Positions 32,176 through 38,625 of a stretch of 38,625 bases of DNA are shown in pieces. The notes below the pieces were generated by a model. It saw only the letters and a program-made list of their open reading frames with translations, ran no database searches and was not told where the DNA came from. The translations under genes and the position numbers were made by a program. The DNA lies in the NCBI GenBank assembly GCA_036526255.1, contig DATCYW010000097.1, positions 1-38,625 on the forward strand, written 5' to 3'. The stretch is from Malonomonas sp036526255. GTDB lineage: Bacteria > Desulfobacterota > Desulfuromonadia > Desulfuromonadales > Geopsychrobacteraceae. Positions within the stretch are counted from its first letter, which is position 1. Every line of letters starts with the position of its first letter.

Positions 32176-32703
32176 TCAGGCCTCTTCGACCAGATAGATA
32201 TCGGGCAGATTGCGATAGCGCTCATCGTGATCAAGGCCGTAGCCAATGATGAAGCCATCTTCCATGCTGATGCCGACGTAATCAGCTTCGATCTCCACCT
32301 CTCTGCGCGCCCGTTTGTCGATCAGGGTACAGATTTTCAGTGAACGGGGCTGTTGCAGCAGCAATTTATTGTAGAGGCATTCCAGAGTGTAACCACTGTC
32401 GACGATGTCTTCAATGATAATAACATCGCGGTTCTTGATCGGCATCTCCAGCTCTTTGCGGAATTCGATAATCCCCGAGGTCTGGGTTCCTGACCCGTAA
32501 CTGGCCAGCCGGACAAAGTCGACAACGCTCGGCGATTCGATTTCACGGATCAGGTCGGCGATAAACAGGAACGAGCCTTTTAGCACTCCCACCAGCATGA
32601 TTTCCTGATCGCCATAGTCGTCACTGATCTCGCGACCAAGCCGTTTGATTTCGGCGGCAATTTTATCCCGCGAAAACAGGATCCTGCGCTTTTGTTCAAG
32701 CAT
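32176..32703 (-). CDS. hpt: Hypoxanthine phosphoribosyltransferase
   Basis: A 175-residue type I phosphoribosyltransferase that salvages hypoxanthine/guanine to IMP/GMP with PRPP. The PRPP-binding loop VIIIEDIVDSGYTL is at about residues 94-107; the N-terminal VLKGSFLFIADLIR and C-terminal VGISMEDGFIIGYGLDHDERYRNLPDI segments are typical of bacterial Hpt. It is divergently arranged with the DUF1573 gene and is followed on the same strand by the zinc-ribbon gene. Confidence 0.97.
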   Translation of the reverse strand: MLEQKRRILFSRDKIAAEIKRLGREISDDYGDQEIMLVGVLKGSFLFIADLIREIESPSVVDFVRLASYGSGTQTSGIIEFRKELEMPIKNRDVIIIEDIVDSGYTLECLYNKLLLQQPRSLKICTLIDKRARREVEIEADYVGISMEDGFIIGYGLDHDERYRNLPDIYLVEEA

Positions 32704-32809
32704 AATTCTTTCTCACTTCCGGTTATGTAAATTAACGAAAATTTATAGCAGCAAGCATGTAATCCTGTCAATTGCAACCGGCTTTGGTGGGAAAGTTTTC
32801 CTATAGTGA

Positions 32810-32837
32810 TTGTGTTATGATTCAAAGTTGTTAGAAT
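32810..32837 (+). promoter_or_regulatory. Possible promoter for the DUF1573/Rieske/cytochrome operon
   Basis: TTGTGT (32810-32815), 16 bases, TAGAAT (32832-32837), ending 27 bases before the DUF1573 start codon. The -10 box matches five of six consensus bases; the -35 is weaker. It lies in the divergent gap with hpt. Confidence 0.4.
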
Positions 32838-32864
32838 GCTGACCTCAAAAGGGAGGATTGATAG

Positions 32865-33545
32865 ATGAGACGATATTTGCTTCTGCTGCTGCTGTTTTTT
32901 GCCAGTGCGACTTCGCTGTTCGCTGCCCCGCAGCTGGTAGTTGAGCAGTTGAATTACGACTTCGGTGAGGTGCTGCAGGGGGGGAAGGTTGATTTCACCT
33001 TCCGCTTTCGCAATGCTGGCGATGAGGTGCTTGAGGTCGGAAATGTGCGCAGCTCCTGTGGTTGTACCGCAGCTTTGCTGTCGGCCCGCCGGATTGCTCC
33101 GGGGGATATGGGTGAACTGCAGGCCACCTTTGATTCGACCCGATTTCAGGGGGCGGTGACCAAGGTGATCTCTCTGGATTCGAACGATCCGCAACAGCCG
33201 CAGGTTTCCTTCAGCCTGTACGGTAACGTCACGGCCGAGGTGGTGCTGCAGCCGGATCGGGTCAATTGGGGGGTGGTGGAGAGTCAGCAACCGCTTGAGT
33301 CGCGGCTGACGATCAGCAACCTGAGTAAGAGCACCATACGGCTGGAGAGGCCCAAATCGACAAATCCTGCAGTCAGCGCCGAACTGAGTGCGCTGCAGAT
33401 TCCGCCGGGGGGGCAGGTCGAGTTACTGATCAAGGCGAAGTTGCCGGATGATCAGGCACGCCTCGGCGGATACGTTATACTTGCAACCGATCACGCCAGC
33501 TATCCGCAGTTGCGGGTGCCGGTGTCGGCACGTTTGGCCAAGTAA
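32865..33545 (+). CDS. Secreted DUF1573 protein
   Basis: A 226-residue protein with a clear signal peptide (RRYLLLLLLFFASATSLFA, cleavage near residue 21) and a DUF1573 Ig-like domain (YDFGEVLQGGKVDFTFRFRNAG, SSCGCT). DUF1573 proteins are exported, ASH/MSP-like beta sandwiches; function is generally unknown. A second sandwich follows from about residue 125. ATG 32865 is preceded by GGGAGGAT. It lies 36 bases ahead of the Rieske gene and may be in the same transcript, perhaps helping periplasmic assembly of the cytochrome complex (inference). Confidence 0.9.
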   Translation: MRRYLLLLLLFFASATSLFAAPQLVVEQLNYDFGEVLQGGKVDFTFRFRNAGDEVLEVGNVRSSCGCTAALLSARRIAPGDMGELQATFDSTRFQGAVTKVISLDSNDPQQPQVSFSLYGNVTAEVVLQPDRVNWGVVESQQPLESRLTISNLSKSTIRLERPKSTNPAVSAELSALQIPPGGQVELLIKAKLPDDQARLGGYVILATDHASYPQLRVPVSARLAK

Positions 33546-33581
33546 AGCTGTTTTCTTTTTCAATGTTACTAAGGAGTGATT

Positions 33582-34016
33582 ATGAACGATTCTGCCGGCA
33601 AAGCAGCCGAGCGAAGGACTTTTCTCGGAATATTGCTGGGCGGTATAGGTGCGGTGGTTGCCGGTGCTTTCAGTTGGCCGCTGTTCCGTTACCTGTCGCC
33701 GATCGATAAGGGCGCTGAGCAGCAGCAGGTGCGTGTTCCACGGCAGCAGATTGCGGTGGGTGGCACGCATTTTTTTTCTTATCAGGGGCGTCCGGCAGTG
33801 CTGTTGCAACCGAAGGCTGGTGAGTTTATTGCGCTGAGCGCGGTCTGCACCCATCTCGGCTGCATTGTCAAATGGGTTGATGAAAAACAGGAGTTTCTCT
33901 GCCCCTGTCATGGCGGGCGATTTTCGACGGCCGGACAGGTGCTGGGGGGTCCGCCCCCTTCGCCACTGGAGACCTTTGTTGTTTCTGTCGCTGGAGATGA
34001 GGTTCTGATCGGCTGA
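33582..34016 (+). CDS. Rieske [2Fe-2S] protein of a quinol:cytochrome c oxidoreductase
   Basis: A 144-residue Rieske protein. Cluster motifs CTHLGC (89-94) and CPCHGG (107-112) are intact, with PPPSPLETF after them. The N-terminus has RRTFLGILLGGIGAVVAGA, a Tat-like twin-arginine anchor helix. ATG 33582 is chosen because AAGGAG (33571-33576) precedes it; a GTG six bases earlier overlaps that site. It leads the operon with cytochrome b 12 bases downstream and transfers electrons from menaquinol at the membrane's outer face to the cytochrome c. Confidence 0.96.
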   Translation: MNDSAGKAAERRTFLGILLGGIGAVVAGAFSWPLFRYLSPIDKGAEQQQVRVPRQQIAVGGTHFFSYQGRPAVLLQPKAGEFIALSAVCTHLGCIVKWVDEKQEFLCPCHGGRFSTAGQVLGGPPPSPLETFVVSVAGDEVLIG

Positions 34017-34027
34017 GGAGGCTGGCA

Positions 34028-35128
34028 ATGAAGTTACAAAAAGAAGCCATGGACTGGCTGGATAGCCGGCTTGGAATTCGCGAACTGCTGCACAGTAATC
34101 TCAATGGCTACTTGCTGCCGCGCAATGTGAACGTTTGGTACACTCTGGGTTCGGTGTTGCTGGCGCTGTTCGGTTTGCAGTTTTTGACCGGGATCCTGCT
34201 GCTGATCTACTATGTGCCCGATACTGAAAAAGCCTTCGCCAGTGTCACCGCAATCATGAATCAGGTGCCTTACGGCTGGCTGATCCGCTACCTGCATGTG
34301 GTCGGTTCCAACCTGATCATGGTGTTTATCCTGCTGCACATGTTCTCGGTTCTGTTCATGGGCAGCTACAAGCGTCCGCGTGAGCTGACCTGGCTGTCAG
34401 GGTTCGGCCTGTTCAACATGGGGCTGATCTTCTGCCTGACCGGCTACCTGCTCCCCTGGAGCCAGCTGTCCTTCTGGGCGACAACCGTGGCGACTGATGC
34501 GGCCGGGGCCATTCCGGTGGTCGGTGATCACCTGATTGTCTTCCTGCGTGGTGGCCCTTCGGTCGGTGAGGCAACCCTGGGTCGCTTTTTTGCCCTGCAC
34601 GTCATGGGGCTGCCGATGGCTTTTCTCGGCCTGGTTGGTTTTCACCTCTTCTGCGTCCGCCGTGCAGGGATTTCCAGCGCTCCTTTTGGTGATGATTACC
34701 GTCCGACCGAACTGACCAAAAGTTTTCATCATCAGGAACATCCCGGCGGCGTGCCCTTTCACCCCAACTACACGATTAAAGATCTGTCGATGATCTTCTT
34801 CGCCCTGGCGCTACTGGTGGCGATTACCTTTTTCGCCCCCTGGCTGTTCATTCCACCCGATGCCCTGACACCGGCCGATCCGTTCTCGACGCCGGAACAT
34901 ATTAAACCGGAATGGTATTTTCTCTGGGCCTATCAGTCTTTGAAGATTTTCCCCAGCGCTCTTTTGGGATTGGCTGCGCAAGGGGCGGCGATGGGCTTTC
35001 TGGCGATGCTGCCGTTTATCGACCGTGGTCCGGAGCGTCGTCCGAGCAAACGACCAATCTTTGTAACCCTTTATCTGCTTGGTATTCTATTGACGATCGG
35101 TCTGTCGATCTGGGGGCATTACTCATGA
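34028..35128 (+). CDS. Cytochrome b (b6/subunit IV fusion type)
   Basis: A 366-residue membrane protein that binds two b haems and oxidises quinol. Paired His of the four-helix bundle appear in RYLHVVGSNLIMVFILLHMFSV and in FFALHVMGLPMAFLGLVGFHLF; the Qo-site PEWY motif is in KPEWYFLWAYQSLK near residue 295-310. About eight transmembrane segments are visible, a length between cytochrome b6 (215) and mitochondrial b (380), consistent with a b6-subunit IV fusion. Ribosome site GAGGAGG at 34015-34021. Its stop overlaps the cytochrome c start by ATGA. Confidence 0.97.
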   Translation: MKLQKEAMDWLDSRLGIRELLHSNLNGYLLPRNVNVWYTLGSVLLALFGLQFLTGILLLIYYVPDTEKAFASVTAIMNQVPYGWLIRYLHVVGSNLIMVFILLHMFSVLFMGSYKRPRELTWLSGFGLFNMGLIFCLTGYLLPWSQLSFWATTVATDAAGAIPVVGDHLIVFLRGGPSVGEATLGRFFALHVMGLPMAFLGLVGFHLFCVRRAGISSAPFGDDYRPTELTKSFHHQEHPGGVPFHPNYTIKDLSMIFFALALLVAITFFAPWLFIPPDALTPADPFSTPEHIKPEWYFLWAYQSLKIFPSALLGLAAQGAAMGFLAMLPFIDRGPERRPSKRPIFVTLYLLGILLTIGLSIWGHYS

Positions 35129-35922
35129 AACAGGTTCAGAATGTCTGTCTGGCGCTGCTGTGTGTGACGCTGATGTGGGTGGCTCCGGCCCTGGCGGAGG
35201 ATACGGTCTGTATTCAGTGTCATGCCGGTCAGGAGGGATCGCTGGGAGAGCCGGTCGACCAGTGGCGTAGCAGTGTGCATGCCGCCAACGGGATCTCCTG
35301 CCATGATTGCCACGGCGGCGACCCGACCGATTTTGCCATGGCGATGAGCCCGGAGCGTGGTTTCATCGGCGCGCCGGATTACGCGGAGGTGCCAGCGTTC
35401 TGCGGTCGCTGTCACCTTGGTGTGATGGAGGATTACCTGGACAGCGCGCATGGCCGGGCGCTGGAAAGCGGTGGGCCGCAATGTGTCCTCTGCCACGGGA
35501 ACCATGAAATTCAGATGGCAACCATCGATTTGATCAATGAAGAGAGTTGCTCGCGCTGTCATGATTATGAGCGCGCGACACAGGTCAAGCAGGCGATTGC
35601 TGCGACTGAAACGACCCTGCAAACGCTGGAGTCGTCAGTGGCCTCATTGCACCGGGTCGGGATTGATGTCGAACGAATCAAGGCGGATCTGTTCGCCAAA
35701 CGCAACAGCTTCCGGCGTCTGTTTCACACTGTCGAATTGGAAAAAATCAAAACCCAGACCAATCAATTTAATCAGGATCTGAGTGAAACCAAGCAGCAGA
35801 TTGACGATCATGAAACTGAACTCGGTCAACGGAAAGTGGTTGGCGGGATTATGGTGCTGTTGTTGTTGCTGGGCGGCTGTATTGCACTGCTGATCCGTCG
35901 CAGCTATCAGGCCGAAGAGTAG
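35125..35922 (+). CDS. Membrane-anchored pentahaem cytochrome c
   Basis: A 265-residue c-type cytochrome with five CXXCH sites (CIQCH, CHDCH, CGRCH, CVLCH, CSRCH), a signal peptide ending near APALAED, and a C-terminal membrane helix (VVGGIMVLLLLLGGCIALLIRR) after a coiled-coil stalk of about 90 residues (EATETTLQTLE, QQIDDHETELGQR in part). It is translationally coupled to cytochrome b. With Rieske and cytochrome b it makes a menaquinol:cytochrome c oxidoreductase in which a multihaem cytochrome replaces cytochrome c1, as in Geobacter relatives. The membrane-anchored stalk is a notable feature. ATG 35125 is used since upstream frame overlaps cytochrome b. Confidence 0.95.
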   Translation: MKQVQNVCLALLCVTLMWVAPALAEDTVCIQCHAGQEGSLGEPVDQWRSSVHAANGISCHDCHGGDPTDFAMAMSPERGFIGAPDYAEVPAFCGRCHLGVMEDYLDSAHGRALESGGPQCVLCHGNHEIQMATIDLINEESCSRCHDYERATQVKQAIAATETTLQTLESSVASLHRVGIDVERIKADLFAKRNSFRRLFHTVELEKIKTQTNQFNQDLSETKQQIDDHETELGQRKVVGGIMVLLLLLGGCIALLIRRSYQAEE

Positions 35923-35950
35923 CTGTGCGAGTGCAGGAGCAATGAACAGA

Positions 35951-35988
35951 AAAGCGGCAGTGACCACAAAGTCACTGCCGCTTTTTTT
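35951..35988. terminator. Terminator shared by the cytochrome operon and the minus-strand genes
   Basis: AAAGCGGCAGTGAC (35951-35964) and GTCACTGCCGCTTT (35971-35984) form a perfect 14-base stem with a 6-base loop, with a T-run at 35982-35988 on the plus strand and a shorter one on the minus. It lies between convergent genes and overlaps the last codons of the minus-strand 55-residue gene by two bases. Confidence 0.93.
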
Positions 35989-36154
35989 AATCACCGTCCA
36001 AGTTCCGTTGTAGCCTGCGACCGATAAACAGACCGACGGAGGCACCGAGAACACCAAGCAGGTACGCGCCCATCAGCCCCATGGGTGAGCCGGCGTACCA
36101 GCCGAGCAACCCGCCGGTGCCGGTTGCCACAATCAGTACCAGCGGCGCAACCAT
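35987..36154 (-). CDS. Small membrane protein, 55 residues
   Basis: A short gene immediately after (8 bases) the CheX-like gene on the minus strand. The product is almost entirely hydrophobic with two helices (VAPLVLIVATGTGGLLGWY; LLGVLGASVGLFIG) and a basic, charged tail (RRLQRNLDGD), so inside-out topology is likely. A clean start (ATG at 36152-36154) and stop are present. Ribosome site is weak (CAGG). I do not recognise it. It resembles Gly-rich small helical-hairpin proteins sometimes found with chemosensory or pilus genes. Confidence 0.7.
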   Translation of the reverse strand: MVAPLVLIVATGTGGLLGWYAGSPMGLMGAYLLGVLGASVGLFIGRRLQRNLDGD

Positions 36155-36162
36155 CCTGAAGG

Positions 36163-37032
36163 TTACTCTTTGGCAACAAAGATGGTCAGCTCGAAGACTT
36201 CACCATCCGAAAGATAGATCGGAAACATCAGGCCGGTATGGTCAGCTGGAACAGCAACCCCTTCGGCGGCATCCGCACGCATCGCTGGAGGCGAGATTTC
36301 GATGCTGTGACCGGTCTGAGCCGCCTTCGCAACAACGTTGCCGCAGACGATGTTGATGAATTCCATGACCGAGTCATCCAGCACTTCGACCGGCTCGTTT
36401 TCAACCGAGGTCTCGTCAAGAATCGCTTTCGCCATCAACTCGCGACTGTTTTTTGTCGCCGAGAGCAGGTAGCGGGCGCTGACTTCACCGCTGAAGCCCA
36501 TCTCGGCAATAATCGGCCGACTGGGGAGTTTGTCGATCAAGGTGCAGGGGCCGGGGCGGAAAGAAAGATTCGCGACCCGGGTCAGCATTTTATAGGTCAG
36601 GTCCGCGACCATTTCCCAGATCGGCTGATGAGGAACGCCAGCTGGAATTTCGATCTTTTCTGAAATGTAGGCGCTCTGCTCCTGTTTGAAGTCTTTCAGG
36701 TAGGTTTCCAGCTTGGCTGTCGTCATGGCGCCGACCTTGATCAGGGCTTCGCCGATATACAGATGGTTGTTGCGTTGCCTGGTGAGAACCTGCTGAACTT
36801 GTTCTGTTGTTAGAATCCCCAGTTTAACGGCCATGTCGCCGAATTGCAGATCCTCGCTACGTTGCGCATGATGCACTTTGGCGATCTGGACGGCAGACAT
36901 CAGGCCCATCTCGACCACCATTTCACCAAATTTCAGGTTGGTTTTATCCTGCAGGTCGATTGCTTTCAGCAGGTCCACCCGGGAAACCGCACCTTTTTCT
37001 ACCAGAAACTGTCCAAAGAATTTGACTGCCAT
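36163..37032 (-). CDS. CheX-like chemotaxis protein with N-terminal MshEN-like repeats
   Basis: A 289-residue protein. The N-terminal 140 residues contain two MshEN/GspE-N-like alpha repeats (LVEKGAVSRVDLLKAIDLQ, KLGILTTEQVQQVLTRQR) of the kind that bind cyclic di-GMP in MshE; the Arg-x8-ish ligand pattern cannot be checked by eye. The C-terminal 150 residues resemble CheX/CheC phosphatases (FSGEVSARYLLSA, MEFINIVCGNVVAKA, E-N motif). CheX removes phosphate from CheY-P. Its gene follows a CheY-like regulator by 37 bases (37070-37429) so the pair is likely substrate and phosphatase. The fusion would link c-di-nucleotide level to CheY dephosphorylation (inference). Confidence 0.82.
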   Translation of the reverse strand: MAVKFFGQFLVEKGAVSRVDLLKAIDLQDKTNLKFGEMVVEMGLMSAVQIAKVHHAQRSEDLQFGDMAVKLGILTTEQVQQVLTRQRNNHLYIGEALIKVGAMTTAKLETYLKDFKQEQSAYISEKIEIPAGVPHQPIWEMVADLTYKMLTRVANLSFRPGPCTLIDKLPSRPIIAEMGFSGEVSARYLLSATKNSRELMAKAILDETSVENEPVEVLDDSVMEFINIVCGNVVAKAAQTGHSIEISPPAMRADAAEGVAVPADHTGLMFPIYLSDGEVFELTIFVAKE

Positions 37033-37069
37033 CTCTCTCTGTTCTCCTTGTGATCCGGGTCAAAATTGC

Positions 37070-37429
37070 TTAAACGCGTCGCAACATTTCCAGTACGGTG
37101 TCCCGCTCGAAGGGCTTCGAGATGACATCTCTGGCTCCAAGCCGGATCGCCTCGGTGTACTTGTCGCCGACGCCACCCAGGGAGGTGACCATGATGACGG
37201 CAAGCGAAGGCATCAACTGCATCAGTGTGCGCAGAGCGGTCAATCCATCCATCACCGGCATGTTCATATCCATGCAGAGAATGTCCGGTTTGTGCTGCTG
37301 GCAAAGCTTGATGGCTTCTGCCCCATTGCGTCCTTGAGCAATAACTTCAAACTCTTCGCCGCTGTTGACGATCTTTTCCAGCTGACGTGAAACAGCGATG
37401 CTGTCATCCACGATCAGAACATTTTTCAT
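37070..37429 (-). CDS. CheY-like single-domain response regulator
   Basis: A 119-residue receiver domain. Acidic pocket residues DD (8-9) in LIVDDS, phospho-acceptor Asp in CMDMNMPVMDG (near 54), the Thr/Ser in MVTSLGG (near 82) and the conserved Lys in ISKPFERD (near 104) are present. It has no output domain, so it acts by protein contact such as at the flagellar switch or in a phosphorelay. It is transcribed with the CheX-like gene downstream. A -10 candidate TATAAT lies at 37476-37481 on this strand, about 47 bases upstream of the start. Confidence 0.95.
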   Translation of the reverse strand: MKNVLIVDDSIAVSRQLEKIVNSGEEFEVIAQGRNGAEAIKLCQQHKPDILCMDMNMPVMDGLTALRTLMQLMPSLAVIMVTSLGGVGDKYTEAIRLGARDVISKPFERDTVLEMLRRV

Positions 37430-37475
37430 AGAGGCCTCCAGTCCTTATGTGTTGAAGGCTGAAGATTAGCAGAAA

Positions 37476-37481
37476 ATTATA
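37476..37481 (-). promoter_or_regulatory. Possible -10 element for the CheY/CheX operon
   Basis: A perfect TATAAT reads on the minus strand in the AT-rich 109-base gap between the MBL-fold and CheY-like genes. I see no good -35 at 17 bases, so it is listed as a candidate only. Confidence 0.35.
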
Positions 37482-37538
37482 AATGTGCCTAGACTAAAAA
37501 AGATATTTTTAATGGAGTTGTGCAAATAACTGTTCTGC

Positions 37539-38381
37539 TTAATTCTTTTTCAATTGCAGGTAGGCGCGCTCCACGTTGCCGGGCGTAAAGCTCTTGAATC
37601 CAGGCAGGTGCTCGTGTTTGGGCAGGGAAAAAGTTGCCAGTGTCGTTTCCAGGCTGTCGCCTTTTTCAATGTGAGCTAGAACTTCGGTTAAAAAATCTTT
37701 CAGGTAGCGTTTGAACGCGTTTAGTTCGGCCATGCCGCCAACCGATCCGAACCCGGGGATAACCTTTTCGGGTTGCAGGGTGCTGAGCCCCTCAAGCGCC
37801 GCCGCCCAACCGTACAGAGAGCCTGCGCCAAGAAATCCGACACTGTCGAAATAACTCAGATCGCTGGTAAACAGAACCTTGCTCTGTGGCACATAGGCGA
37901 TCAGATCTCCCCCACTGTGAGCAGAACCGATACTGGTCAGAATCAGAGTTCTCTCTGTCCCCTCGAAGGTCATACCGTCTTTGAAAAACACCAGTAGGTT
38001 TTCAAGTGTCCGCGATTCCTGTCGCATGATCATGCGGGTTTCAACGCTCATCGCCAGATCTTTGTTTGCCGGGAAATCAAAATCGATAAAAGTATAGCCT
38101 GGATGATGATGAGCCAGCACGAAGGCCCTGATCGGTTTCGGGCTGATCGCTGTCGTGGCGGCAATCAGATCATTGATTGCCCGGCGACTGAAATGCGCAC
38201 CACAGACAACCAGTTGAGTGCCGAGGTCGACAATAAATGCATTTGAGGTTGCAGCTCCACCCGGCTCAGCAATGGCTGCGTAGACCCCTTTGTCAACCTC
38301 TTCAATCCGGTAGGAGTTCTGTGCCAAGGCAGGTGGAGTCAACAGCAGGAGCATGATGATCGAAATGACGAAACGGGGCAT
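37539..38381 (-). CDS. Secreted metallo-beta-lactamase-fold protein with degenerate metal motifs
   Basis: A 280-residue protein with a signal peptide (RFVISIIMLLLLTPPALAQ, cleavage after ALAQ). The fold has GVYAAIAEPG, NAFIVDLG, RAFVLAHHHPGYTF, SIGSAHSGGDLIAYV and VLFTSDLSYF, typical of class B-like hydrolases. But the key HxHxDH motif is altered to HHHPGY with no Asp-His pair, and the usual last metal His appears lost in VIPGFGSVGG, so zinc binding is doubtful. MPRF start (38381) is preferred to MTMQ (38414) because AGAAAGAGG precedes it and because the longer start would collide with the tRNA promoter. Function unknown; may be a pseudo-enzyme or have altered metal use. Confidence 0.85.
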   Translation of the reverse strand: MPRFVISIIMLLLLTPPALAQNSYRIEEVDKGVYAAIAEPGGAATSNAFIVDLGTQLVVCGAHFSRRAINDLIAATTAISPKPIRAFVLAHHHPGYTFIDFDFPANKDLAMSVETRMIMRQESRTLENLLVFFKDGMTFEGTERTLILTSIGSAHSGGDLIAYVPQSKVLFTSDLSYFDSVGFLGAGSLYGWAAALEGLSTLQPEKVIPGFGSVGGMAELNAFKRYLKDFLTEVLAHIEKGDSLETTLATFSLPKHEHLPGFKSFTPGNVERAYLQLKKN

Positions 38382-38402
38382 AGAAAACCTCTTTCTTTGC
38401 AG

Positions 38403-38431
38403 TTGCATTGTCATCTTTTATGCAGTATAAA
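38403..38431 (+). promoter_or_regulatory. Promoter of the tRNA-Arg gene
   Basis: TTGCAT (38403-38408), 17 bases, TATAAA (38426-38431). The distance to the tRNA start (38444) is as expected for a short leader. Both boxes match the sigma-70 consensus well. Confidence 0.6.
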
Positions 38432-38443
38432 CTACAGCCTTAT

Positions 38444-38520
38444 GCGCCCGTAGCTCAGCTGGATAGAGTACTGCCCTCCGAAGGCAGGGGTCACAGGTTC
38501 GAATCTTGTCGGGCGCACCA
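38444..38520 (+). tRNA. tRNA-Arg, anticodon CCG
   Basis: A complete 77-base tRNA. The acceptor stem GCGCCCG pairs with CGGGCGC, the D-loop carries AGCTCAGCTGGATAGAG, the anticodon stem CTGCC/GGCAG encloses the loop CTCCGAA with anticodon CCG, and the T-arm has GGTTCGAATC. The 3' CCA is encoded. It reads CGG arginine codons. Such tRNA 3' ends are typical integrase target sites. Confidence 0.97.
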
Positions 38521-38530
38521 ATAATATCAG

Positions 38531-38562
38531 TGGGTTAGCAGTTAGCTGCTAACCCATTTTTT
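38531..38562 (+). terminator. Terminator of tRNA-Arg
   Basis: TGGGTTAGCAG (38531-38541) pairs with CTGCTAACCCA (38546-38556), 4-base loop, followed by TTTTTT at 38557-38562. Confidence 0.9.
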
Positions 38563-38567
38563 CGTCT

Positions 38568-38605
38568 GTGACGTTTTTGTGACGATTCTGTGACAGTCCT
38601 GTGAC
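38568..38605 (+). repeat. Phased GTGAC direct repeats downstream of tRNA-Arg
   Basis: GTGAC occurs at 38568, 38579, 38590 and 38601, exactly 11 bases apart, with variable 6-base spacers; a further TGAC at 38611 breaks the spacing. The regular one-turn phasing suggests sites for a protein that binds on one face of the helix, such as arm sites of an integrase or excisionase. The window ends too soon to see an adjacent integrase. Confidence 0.6.
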
Positions 38606-38625
38606 GTTTTTGACGATTGGACACC

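Noticed and set aside
38568..38605. CRISPR array
   Set aside because: The repeats are only five bases with six-base spacers, far too short for CRISPR.

Overview
The window looks like a chromosomal segment from an anaerobic, cytochrome-rich Desulfuromonadia-type bacterium (Geobacter/Desulfuromonas/Pelobacter relatives). The evidence is a tungsten-type aldehyde:ferredoxin oxidoreductase, a small 2[4Fe-4S] ferredoxin, acetate kinase, a Rieske/cytochrome b/pentahaem cytochrome c operon, a CheX-like protein with a CheY-like regulator, and a GEMM-I riboswitch of the cGAMP-type (GEMM-Ib) known from Geobacter relatives. The taxonomic call is inference from gene content.

Layout. Bases 1-806 hold the tail of a membrane transporter-like gene, then a strong promoter, a GEMM-Ib riboswitch with a hairpin expression platform, one small unknown gene and a strong terminator. 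Bases 930-4579 are a compact aldehyde-oxidation operon: a ThiS/MoaD-like protein, a tungsten AOR and an NADP-type aldehyde dehydrogenase. Bases 4918-29077 are one co-directional, tightly packed gene train of about 24 kb. It encodes an extracellular contractile injection system (eCIS, the Afp/PVC/MAC/AlgoCIS group): DUF4255 cap-type protein, an unknown beta-rich protein, sheath, two tube proteins, a DUF5908 micro-protein, LysM hub protein, VgrG-like spike, PAAR tip, gp25 wedge, two large baseplate proteins, a large unknown structural protein, a tape-measure-family protein, an AAA+ ATPase and a 1590-residue DUF4157 cargo/effector. A hairpin at 29096-29125 separates it from the convergent acetate kinase gene.

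Bases 29151-38381 carry housekeeping and respiratory genes: ackA (-), a ferredoxin (+), a zinc-ribbon/DUF3426 protein and hypoxanthine phosphoribosyltransferase (-), DUF1573, Rieske, cytochrome b and pentahaem cytochrome c (+), a small membrane protein, a MshEN-CheX protein and a CheY-like regulator (-), and a secreted degenerate metallo-beta-lactamase-fold protein (-). The window ends with tRNA-Arg(CCG), its terminator and an 11-bp-phased GTGAC repeat cluster that could be a mobile-element attachment or arm-binding region.

The most interesting object is the eCIS and especially its cargo. The cargo protein has the DUF4157 N-terminal signature, then a segment closely resembling the PAAR-like DUF4150 domain, glutamate-rich tandem repeats, the HELTH zinc-binding motif of DUF4157, a long coiled-coil/amphipathic region and an unassigned C-terminal domain with an HLIN-type motif suggestive of a nuclease toxin. 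The locus also has a separate stand-alone PAAR protein, so this cargo may be mounted on the spike as an evolved tip instead of, or as well as, being carried in the tube lumen.
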